Of a DNA stretch of 64,000 nucleotides, positions 24,301 to 36,300 are shown piece after piece. The notes beneath the pieces are model-generated. The model did no database searches. It saw only the letters and a list, made by a program, of their open reading frames with translations, and had not been told where the DNA came from. Each line of letters begins with the position of its first letter. The stretch's first letter is position 1. This DNA is from Dastarcus helophoroides. Lineage: Eukaryota > Arthropoda > Insecta > Coleoptera > Bothrideridae. Location: NCBI GenBank assembly GCA_028583605.1, contig CM053326.1, positions 33,324,431-33,388,430 on the forward strand, read 5' to 3'. The position numbers were made by a program, and so were the translations under genes.

Positions 24301-27300
24301 TTACAGGTGGTTTGTTGCAAAAATCACTTAAGATATAATCAATTTTATGGTAGTTTACGCATTTGTTGATAATAGCAAATCACTGACCGAAAAGTGTGCA
24401 GCTACCGACACTCACGGTAGTGCAATTCAATATTAAACAAAAAGTCGTTAGTCGCAAAAATAATAGAATAAACTAGTCTCCCATCTATTAGTAGATAATA
24501 TATGGTTTGTTTTCGGTCAAGACACCGGTGGCCACAATAAATACTATTTCAGTAACTGTGACAAATTTTATGGCGTCTAGTTATGATCGCGAACAAAACC
24601 CGCGTTACGTTTGAGCAAATTAAAAGCGCGCGCTTAGATTGTCGCAATAGGAACGCCGTTAAAGGGGCCGGAATACAATGAAAAAGGGACAATAGTCTAA
24701 TCCAAGTCTGTGGGAAAGAAGGAGGAGAGGTCGCGAATAAGTGGCTAGACATCAGCTACCCAATTGACCCTCTCTGCCAGACTAAAGACTTATTGCCTAG
24801 AGATGCTTTGACGCGACCCTTAGACTAGATACTAGACAGGGCTGTTATTTCTGCGATACAACGGCATGAATAATTAAGTAACCACACGTTACATACTAGC
24901 CGTGAGGTCCGGTGAAGTAGATAATGCAAGTAATGCTAAACAAACAGAAACGAGAGCAGTTTTGGCGGCAATGCACAATAACCGAAACTACCCAGGCCCT
25001 AACAATGACTGTGATAACTGTACCTTCTTATTAATAAAGGATTCTACTAGACAAACCTCTTGTATGGATTAGGGTGCTTCTTGTTCCAAGGACCCCAATT
25101 TCCCTCTTTCGGCGAAAACTCCGTTGAACGGGCAACATAATAAGAAGCGTTCTCATTTACATATCAAACTTTATAATTGGCTTAATATGCTACTGTTGCA
25201 AATAAGCTAGGGTTGCTCTCTTTCTGTTGAACCTCGCCATGATATTTTGGCATAAATTTTCATAAAACTTTAATTTCTTTTATGGGTTCTGTCTCTCGAA
25301 ACTGAATTCAGTGGGTCAACCAAGGGCGGATCTAGAAAATTTCTGTAAAGACACAAAGGCCAGATGGGAACTGTAGGATCCTTGGTTTTTATATAGCTAG
25401 TGTAGGTCGTTGGGGGTGTGTAACACCTCCTTTTGAATCCGCCTAGGATGTCAACCATATCAGAGACGAAACTTTTCTGAACTGTAAATTTAACCCAAAT
25501 TTACGCTAGAAAACAATGTAACCTAAATTCTGAACCATACGAATTTTTCCGACTTAAATGTGGTTTTGATTTCTAATAATTTATTTCAAGGAAGGAGGGC
25601 AAATGCGCCGGAGCCCGCTGTTCACGAGAAAAGGTCAAAATTTTCAAAAAGTCAGAATTTAAAAAAAAAAGTCGAAATTTTGGGAAAAATTCGAAATTTC
25701 AGCAACCGACGAAATTCTAAAAAAAGATCAAAAACTTCAACAAAAAAAAGACGAAATTTTGCAAAAATACAATTTTTTAAACACCCAACTTTTCAAGAAA
25801 GTCGAAATTTTGGGGACAAGCCCAAAAATCAGTTTTTTTTATGTAACTTTAAATTTTTACTCGAAATTTGTGCTCTTTTTCTCAAAATTCCATGTGCATA
25901 TTTTAACTTCGCTTCAACTTAAAAAATGCTCCCTTTTTAAAATACTAGCTTTAAATTCGCAATTTAAGAAAGTCAAATTCTTAAAAAAATTTCGAAATTT
26001 TCAGAAGGCGAGTTTTTTAAAAAGTCAAATTTACAAAATTGGAGGATTCGAAAAGAAATGTTGAAAAAAAAAGGTCAAAGTTTTTAAAGTCAGAATATTG
26101 AAAGAAAAGGTCGAAGTTTAAAAAAAAGTCGAAATTGTGGAGAAAAGTCGAAATTTCAGCAACCGGGGAAATTTTAAAGAAAGATAGAAAATTTCAAAAA
26201 AAGACGAAATTTTGGAAAAATATAATTTTTCAACCACCCAACTTATTAAGAAAGTGGAATTTGAAAAAACAAAGTAGACTTAAAAAAAGGGGTTTTTACA
26301 TAAAAGTCGAAATTTTAAATAGCTGAAATTAAGTTGGAAAAAAGATTGAGAATTTAAAAAAATGGAAATTTTGAAACAAGATCGAAATTTTCAAAAAATA
26401 TATTCCAAAACAGAGAGTCCAATTCACAAAAAAAATTTGAGAGTCAATTTTGAGCCGAAGTCAAAATTTTGTGTCCAAATTTTTCAAAAATTCGAAATTT
26501 TAAGAAAAATCACAAATTAATACGAAATTCAAAATTTCCAAGAAAAATCGAAATTAAAAAAAAATTGAATTTTGGTACAAAATATTGCGTAAGTGTCCAA
26601 ATATTCAAATTAAATCAAATTCTAAAAAATGTAGAAATTTTGAAAAAAAGTTGGAAAATTTTAAATTTTTAAAATAAATCAAAGTATTCACAAAAAAAAT
26701 CGAACTCAGATTTTTCATCCTCAGAAAGTCAAAATGTGGAGATTTCAAAAATTGATAATTGATAATTAGTAAAATTGTTAAATAGATAATTGAAAGGTTA
26801 AATTTACAAAAAAGTTGACATTTTTAGTCATTTCACATTTTCAACAAGACAGATTTTTTTTAAAAAAGTAAACGTTTTCAAAAATAAGAAAAGTCGGAAT
26901 TTTTCAAAAACTCAAAACTTCAAGCTAAAGGTAGAGTATTTAAAAAATTACCCAAATTTTGAAAGAGTTGAAGTTTTTTTAAAAAAAAAAAGTAAAAATT
27001 TCGACATTTTCAGAATTAAGTATCATTTTTTTAAATTGACTTTTCCCAAAATTATTTTGAAAATTCGATCCCTTCTAAATATTTCGACTTTTTTTTTTGA
27101 AAACGACCCCTATTTTGTATATTTTAAAATTCCAATTGTTTTTGAATAATGCGATTTTATTAATTGACTAATTAATAGTTTATTCGCAACATTTTCACTT
27201 ATTTTGAAAATTTCGACATCTTAAAATATCCACTTTTTTGTCGAAATTTCGATCTTTTCTTCAAATTTTCACTTATCTATGTTTGAATATTTCGAATTTT

Positions 27301-30300
27301 ATTCAAAATTTCGACTTTTTCGAGTCTTTTTTTTTGTAAATAATTACCTTTTCAAAACATTCTATTTATTATGAAAATTTCGATTTTACTGAAAATTTTT
27401 AGTTTATTGAGTTGGAGAGTTGGACTTTTGATTTTAAAAAATTTAACCGTTTTCAGAATTTGGTTTATTCATCGAAATTATACTTCGTAAACTTTAACTT
27501 TAAATAATTCTACTGTTTGAAAATTCCTTTCCTGAAAAATTTTGTTTTATTTTCAATATTTCGACATTTTCAACATTTTAAGTTTCTTTTCAAAATTTAG
27601 ATTTTTTTAATTTTTTTGAAAACCTCCGACTTTTTTCAAATTTTTGCCTTTCTTAAAATTTTGATTTTTTTTGAAAAATTTGACTTTTTCCGAAACAACT
27701 TTATTTTAAAATTTGATTTTTTCTTGAAATTTCGACCTTTTTGAAGAATTCGTTTATATTTTGGAAACTTACAATGTTCTTTGAAAATGTTGACTTTTTT
27801 AAAAATTTGACCTTTGAAAAGTTCGACTTTTTTTTCAAAATATCATCTTTTTTTAAATTTCTACTTTTTCGAAATTTGGTATTTTTTTTTGGAGATTTGT
27901 AACTAAACAATCATGAAAATTAAACCAATGGATTTTGACATCCGCTAACATACATAATGTACGTAGAAAAATACGAGATATTGGGACTCGCCAAAAAAAA
28001 AATTGACAAATGACACTGTGCTACAGAGGTGAGGTTGCCACATCTAATTATATTTCGTTAATTATAATCCGAATTTTACTTTGTGAACTTTGCTGAACGT
28101 ACTGCACCCCCCGCCAAGAACGGCGATGTTCAGTAGAAATTTGCCTTGCATTACACCACAGTAAATTATCTCCTGCAGATCAACAATATGCGAGTTTTAT
28201 ATTAAAATACTCGGGAAGCTTGAGACAGCAAGAAAAGGTTCTAAATGGGGATCACGAAAAAGAAAGGACAACTTGGAGCTGCAATAAAAATTGACATGAC
28301 CAAGGTATCTACTACGACATATCGTACATTAAATAATCATTAAACATATTTTAGCAAAGAAAATATGGATTAATGCTGAAAAAAATTTGTAATATTAAAA
28401 AAATGAATAAAAAGTGAAAAATTCATAATTACATCAAACTGGTAGTGTCAAGCTTAGTTAATCAGACTGGTTAGGAAAGAGCAAGATCAAAATCGTCTCT
28501 TATGATTTGCATGGAAGTTCAAGCACTCGTGAACACAGCAAAAAACATTGGTGTAGGTTAGACATTTTTACATTGAATGGAACATGACACTGTCGCACAC
28601 GTGTTGTGCTGCCTAAAAAATTCAGACGAGCATCAATAATATTATTCGTATTGAATTAGTCTCGACCTAAAGTAGGTCAGAAGACTCGCCTTTGATTCAA
28701 GATTTGCTGCAGACAGCTTGAAGGGGAATGTTACGATGTTTTGTCGTGAATAGTAAGCAAATGCGATCGCAGTTTGCTCACCTCGTAGCACTGACCAGAT
28801 CTACTCAAAGAAACATGTGATTAATTTATGATTCGTGCCGAAGGATTCAAGGTAGTCACGCTTCTGTGTTCGACGGAGATAATTATGTGTGCAATCATGT
28901 TCAAAGATGATAAAAAGGATGTATGTATTTCCTGAATTTTAAACAGGATACAAGGTGGTTGGCCACCCTTCTTCTATTAGACCGCAGGACGATTTGCGGT
29001 AAGACGTTTCATTTAAGACCTTTACGGAAAAGGACAATCAGCTGTAATAGTTCGGACAATAGCGAAGGCACAAGTTTTGATATAAGATGATCAGATAATA
29101 TACAAAGCGGAAGTTATATCTTATTGTTGTCTTCGGTGGCACTTGTTCCAAATTAACAGCGCACGTGACAATCTTAAATACCTACAGGATTACAGGAAAT
29201 CACCCAAATTAAGCTCGGGGAGATTTTAGATGATTACTCCACTAGTTCACAGGAAACTGGCCTATTTTGGAAAAACTTTCTACTTCCTTAGCTTACAATT
29301 GGACGACTTTTTGCATAAAGGAACCAAACCACAAATTCTCAAATATTAGATGTTCAGCATCTAGTTTAGTACAAGTCATAATTTTTGGTGCAAAAAAAAT
29401 CAGGCCCCATTTTAAAACATAGCACTGTTTATTAACTAAAGAATTTATCTGCTGAATCAGCGTGAGTAGATAAGTAACCTGCAGAAGGAGCTCAAGTGCT
29501 TTGGTTCCTTTCTGCAAAACAAAAAGTAAGTAATAATATCTTTATTAGTGTTTTCATAAGGTAGGGCTCTTGATCCCGCCTGACTCAAATAGTCAATTGA
29601 ATATTTATTTTCAACTGGGGGCTTTTTCCAAAAATGTCCATTTTTTTCTTTCATGATTAGTTCTAATCTTGAAATTTCGACATTTTCGCGAAATATCGAC
29701 TTTTTTTCTCAAAACTAGGTCTTTTTTTCACAATATTTATCCTTCTTTTAAAATTTTGAATTTACTTTTAAAATTAGACCTTTTTGGTACAAATATGACT
29801 TTCCCAAAATTTTAAATATTTGTCTCAAAATTCTTCATTGTGTTTTTATAGAAATATCAACATTTCCAAAAATTTGACTTTTTAAAATCAGAATTTCTGC
29901 GATTTTGCATTTTCCTCAAAATTTGGCGAATCTTTTCATAAAAAAGTAAACATTTTGGAACATTTTCGAAAATGTACGTCTTTGTAAAAAACGAAACATT
30001 CCGAGGAAATTTATCTCTGGAAAGTTCAACTGTTTTCTTTTTAATCCAATTTTCTGGAAAATTATAACTTTTTCTCAAAACATTTATCCTAATATTTGGA
30101 CGAAGTGAAGTGACTCGTCTCACAATGACTTAAGCAGACAAAATAAAATGAATATTCAGTCGCTCGATTTTTTCTCAAAATTCGTCCATTTTTAAAAAAT
30201 TCGACCTAGTTGGGAAAATTTCATATTTTTCTTAAAACCAGTCTATTTTGAAATGTTCAAAATACTGATCCATTGCTGGAAAATTTGACTTTTTTCTCAA

Positions 30301-33300
30301 AATTCGTCTTCTTTACCTAAATTTGGATTTTTTTCAAAATTTGTCTTTTTCAGTTCATTTCATTTGACTATTCTCTCGAAAGCTTTACTTTTCTATGTGA
30401 AATTTCCTTTTTTTTCTAGGAAATTTCGTCTTCTTTCTCGAATTTGTCTTTGTTTTTTCAAATTTTCGGCTATTCTTTTTTCAAAATTTGCATTTTTAAA
30501 TTTCGACTTTATTCTCAAAATTCGACTTTTTTTTTCTTTAAAAAGGATTTTTTCTGGAAACTTTCGGATCTTTTCTAAATTTTCAAATCTTTCTCAAATT
30601 TCGATTATTCTCTCGAAAGTTCTTTTTTTTTGAAATTCCGTTATTTATTTGAACATTGGACTATTTTCGGAAAATTTCTACCTTCTAGAATATAAATGTT
30701 CAGTAATTTTGAATGATCTTTAAAGTTTGATTATTTTTCGAACTATTTAATATTTTTGGAAGTTAGACATTTTTCTTCGAAATTCATCTTTTTTCCGATA
30801 TTTCGTCATTTTTGTTAAAATCCGTTATTCTGTCAAAATGTTAACTATCTCAAAAAACAAATTCTTTGTGTTTCTGAAAATCTTAACTCTTTTTCTCGAT
30901 ATTTATCTTTTTCGTAAAATTTCGCCTATTTTATAAATGGCTATTTTAAAAATTTGATTATTTTCCCAAAATTTGACTTTCTGTGCGAAAATTTATTTTT
31001 TTTCCCTCAAAATTCGTCTTTTTCTCGTAATTTCGACTATTTTGTCAGATTTTGTTTTTCTTTTTTAATCTTGACTTTACTCGTAAAATTCGATATCTGT
31101 GGAAAGTTTTGACCGTTTTTCTTGAAGTTTCGCTTTTTTTTCGAAATTCCGTTATTTTTCTTAGCACTGATTGGGCTTTTTTCTAAAAATTTTGACCTTT
31201 TAGAATCTTAATTCCCAAAAATGTTAACTGGATTCTTAAAGTTTGGCTTTTTTTCGAAATTTTGTATTTTATTTACAATTTGGGTGTTCAATATGCTATG
31301 TCCAGAAATTTTGACTTTTTTTTCGAAATTCATTTTTTAAGTTTATTCGTTAAATTCGACTTTTCTCCTTAAATTGACCATATTTTCTCCTTTTTTTTTG
31401 AAATTTCGTTATTTTTCCTAACATTGATTGATCCTTTTTCTAAAAATTTCTCCCTTTTAGAATCTGAATTTCCAAAAATGTTATCTGGATTCTTAATGTT
31501 TGTTTTTTTTGTCGAAATTTTGTTTTTTATTTAAAATCTCGCTATCCAATATGCTATGTCTAGAAATTTTGGCTTTTTTCTGGAAATTCATTTTTTAAGT
31601 TTGTTCGTTAAATTCGACTTTTCTCCTAAAATTGACTTTCTCTGGAAGTTTTGACCGTATTTCCTCGAAGTTTCGATTTTTTTTTTTTTGAAATTTCGTT
31701 ATTTTTCTTAACACTGATTGATCAAATTAGAATTTGAATTCCCAAAAATGTTAACTGGATTCTTAGAGTTTGGCTGTTTCGTGAAATTTTGTTTTTATTT
31801 CAAATTTCGCTATTTAATATGCTAAATCTACAAATTTCGACTTTTTTTCTGGAAATTCAATTTTTAAGTTTATTCGTAAAATTCGACTTTTCTCTTAAAA
31901 TTGACTTTCTTTGGAAGCTTTGACAGTTTTCCTCAAAGTTTGGCTTTTTTTCGAAATTCCGTTATTTTTCTTAAACCGATTGGCCCTTTTTCTAAAAATT
32001 TCGCCCTTTTAGAATCTGAATTTCCAAAAATGTTAACTGGATTCTTAAAGTTTGGGTTTTTCTCGAAGTTTTGTTTTTTATTTAAAATATCGCTATCCAA
32101 TGTGCTATGTGTAGAAATGTTGGCTTTTTTATGGAAATTCATTTTTTAATTGTATTCGTAAAATTTCTCCTAAAATTGACTTTCTTTGGAAGTTTTGACA
32201 GTTTTCCTCGAAGTTTCGATTTTTTTTCGAAATTCCGTTATTTTTCTTAGTTCTTGATTCTGAAAACTTGGAATTTTTAGAATCTATATTTCCAGAAATT
32301 TTAACTGGATGTTTAAAGTTTGGCTTTCTCTAGAAATTTTCTTTTTTTTTTCTAAAATTTCAGTATTCAATGTTGCATCTATAAATTTTTACTTTTTTAT
32401 CGAAATTCATTTTTTGAGTTCATTCGTAAAATTCGACTTTTCGTTTTAAATTGACTTTCTTTGGAAGTTTTGGCCGTATTTCCTCAAGGTTTCACTTTTT
32501 TTGCGAATTCCTTTTCTTTTAACATTGATTGGGCTTATTTTTGAAAATTTTAAACTTACTAGAATCTAAATTTCCATAAATGTTAACTTATTTTTAAAGT
32601 TTGGCTTTTTCTCGATATTTTCTTTTTAATCAAAGTTGGTTAGTTCAGTTCTGCAAAAGTTCGTCCAATTTGTGACTGCTATCAGAAGAATTCAATTCGT
32701 TAGATAACAGATCTGCAACAAATTACCTTAGGGAAGTTTCGACCAAAATATCTATTGCACTTCTCGTGTATTTATAGGCAATCCATCAGTGATTCCACCC
32801 AACAGGAAAAAATTACTTCGCTGTTTCTGCTCTTTATCCATTAAGGACAATTACCCAGCACATTCTGGATTGACAGTCGATGCAAAATAAAGGGCACCTG
32901 GTAATATCCATATGCCTTCCTTGGATTCTTCCAGTAGATAGATACAACGTTTTGGGGTGCAGGTTATAGCGATGTTAATGGGCAGATAGTGCAGTAGGAT
33001 AGACTATTCATGCTCAGGAAAAAAATTACTTACCACGATTTGATCCTGAGTTACGCTGTAATCTGTGTAGGCGCACAGAAGCTCAATAGGTAATAGACTG
33101 GAACTTCGAATTTTGGAAGCTATGAGAAGGCAAGTGGCTCCTAGAAGCTGGAGTTGTTGTTTTTTGATGACACAAACGCATAGGAATCGGTCCATGTAGT
33201 TGACGGCTAAGGGCAGAATTTGGTCTTCGCACATTTGCTCTTCACAAACCTTAAATAGAAAAAGAAAGATTAGTATGTAAGTTAGGACTAAGATATAATC

Positions 33301-36300
33301 CGTGAAAGTTCACCACAAATAATACCACTCATTTAGTTAAGAGTGGACGTAATTGCTAACGCATGCGTTAAGTGTTAAGGCAGATCCACATCAATAAAAA
33401 TTTGTGTTATGCATTGACACAAATAGTGGCGTTATGTCCACGATTCTTGATTTATTAGTCAAAAGTTTTTTTCACTTCATTAGGGGAGTTTCCAACGCAC
33501 ACCAACGGATTCGGCGGTACAGCACACAACTCTTGAAGTCACAAAATAACTGACGCTGTTTTGATTTTTTTAAATTTCAAAATACAACGCACAATATAAA
33601 TTTTTATTGGTGTGGATCCAGTTTTACAACGAGATCATTTCATGACTGACATACAAGCGTGGCGTCCTTTTATAAATGAGGATGCTGAACGGGAAAGAAA
33701 TGCAAAAATATTTTAAATGTTTAAAATGTTCCATCCGACTCTAGTGCATCGAAAGTTTCTTTTTTTTTTGGGGGGGGGGGGGTGAACACCTTTTGAGCGA
33801 TTTTGGATGTGGAATAAACTTATGATTTCGCATCAAATATTTCCAATATTCTGACTTGTTTAGGTACTAGTTTGATGGAACGGACTGGTCCTTGGTTATC
33901 TTCAAAAATTGAAATACAAATCTTGTACCCTGAATCCAAGAAAGATTAAAAAACACAACAAAGGTTGCTCTAACGCGTTTTGATAGCCAAGCTATCGTCT
34001 TCAGAGAGATACTAGGATTGGCTATCGAAACGCATTAGAGCAACCTTTGTTGTGTTTTTTAATCTTTTTTGGTTTCAGGGTTCTAGTTTGGGCTTCGAGA
34101 AAATCCTTGAAAATTTCGAAAATTTCAAGTATTTTCTTTTTTTCGGGGCTTAATTCGAAATTTCTAGAAACAAGTCGAAATTTAGGTTTAGACAAAATCG
34201 AAAATTTTAGAAATTGCTCCAAATTTATTCTGAAATATCCTAATTTTTAAATTTCCATATTTAAACTCAAAAACTCGAATTTTGTAAAACGAATTTATGG
34301 CTTTACTCGAAATATTAAAAAATGTAATTTTCAAGTTTAAGTGAAAAAGTTAGAGAAAATTCTCGAAACCTCTATCAAAAATATTCTCGAAGTTATGCAG
34401 TTTTGAAAAAAAATGGACAATTTTTTTATTGAATTAAATCAAAAATAAAGATAACAATTAAAGGTTTAAATTCGAAATTTTATAAAAAAGTCTAAACTTT
34501 GCATCAAGGTTGAAATTTTGAGAAACCGAGTCAAAATAACCAACGACAGTTTTCAGCCAAAATAAAAAAAAATAAATTAAGTTTATATTCAGGGTTTTCC
34601 CAAAAAAAACTCAACATTTTTAAATAACGAACTTCTTAAAATTTCGAATTTATTTTAGAATTGTCATCATAAATCTCAAAATTTTAACTTCAAACTCAAA
34701 AATTCGAATACGAAGTACCGACTCTTAAATCCAACATTTCTTTAAAGCTTAAAATTTCTAGAAAAAAGTTAGTTATCAGATTACTAGTCGAAAAATTCAA
34801 GAAGATATGCAATACTTCGAGGTTTAACTCCAGCTTTTGGGATGAATTTTGGGTGTATTAAACCTTACTCGAAATTTCTAATGTTCTACTTGAAATTAAC
34901 GAATTTTTTTTTGAATTCTCAAATTTCCCCATTTAAAAATTTCAAGACTAAACTTTGTATTTTGAGAAAAAAATGAAATTTTAAGAAAAACTCAAAAAGG
35001 ATTTTATAAATGAAAATTCGAAAAAAAAACTTGAATTTTGTAAAAACATAAATTTTCGAGTACAAAACTGTCAAGTTCAACTCAGAATTGAAATAAAATT
35101 TCGCGTAATAGACTTTTTGCAAAAAATTCAAAACTTCTAAAAAAAGTCGTAATTTTGAATAAAAACACTTTTTAATATTATTCTTTAAACTTATTACTTT
35201 AACTGAACATTTTCAATTTAATCCCCAAATTTCAACCTTTTTTCTAAGGAATTTCTGCTCGAAATTTTATCTTAAATGTCGATTTTTTATAGATTTGAAG
35301 ATTCACAAAAAAATCTCAGCAGCTTTAAATTCGGATTTTTTGAGTTTAGGATTTTTCCTCTAATGTCGATTCTTCTGAAACTATTAAATTTAAAATTCAA
35401 ATTCCAAATTATTTTTATAATTTAAAAATTTTGTCTTAACGATTAGAAAAAAATACTTTAGATAAAAATGGAAGAATCACACCTCGTTATAGGATAAAAT
35501 TTATAAATATCATTTAGGTACTTAAGTTGGCGCCAAAAACACGAGTCGCCACTGTGACGTCATTAGTGTAGTAAAGAAACAAGCAGCAAATACTGCTCGA
35601 AATGTATAAAATAGCGAGTTTCAATCCCATATGACAGATTAATAATTATTATTAGTTGAAAAAACTACACGAAATCGATCCAAATATCCTTAGAGCAGCA
35701 GCAAACGAGTAAATGTATGTTTTGTTTACTGCACAAGTGACGTCATACTTAAAACCAGCATGACTTATAGCGTTCTTTGAGAAGCTGTCTGATTCAAAAT
35801 AAAACTGCAATTTTAAAACTGAAATAATAAATCAAACTCTTAACCTTTTTTGAATACAAACCGATTAATTCTGATTTATTATTAGATAAATTAACATATT
35901 TACTCGATTTAGTTACTTAATCATTTATTTTTTATAGTGTGAAACACCCTTATCCATTACCGGCATCAAAATGTTATTATCAAGATAATTTTGAACAGAT
36001 CGTCATTGTCTGTAAGTTGCAGTTTTTCCTACTAATAAACTTAAATAATTGTTCAATTAATCTCAACATCATAATAAATATGATTTAACACTTTAATGGA
36101 ACATTGAGACAACCGGAGACTATAGATCTTTAAAGTTTCTCTATGGATTTTCTAGGATTTGTGCTACCAATATAAAAGCAGCTTAATACTGCTGGTCAAA
36201 TAATCTACTCATAAGCACAGTGCCGCCAGATGAGACAAATCGAGAAAATTAAGTGACAAAAATCTTGAGATATCGTAAGATGATTAAAAATTGCTTGATA

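Noticed and set aside
31100..32640. CRISPR-like array
   Set aside because: The units are contiguous tandem repeats without spacers, in a eukaryotic intron.
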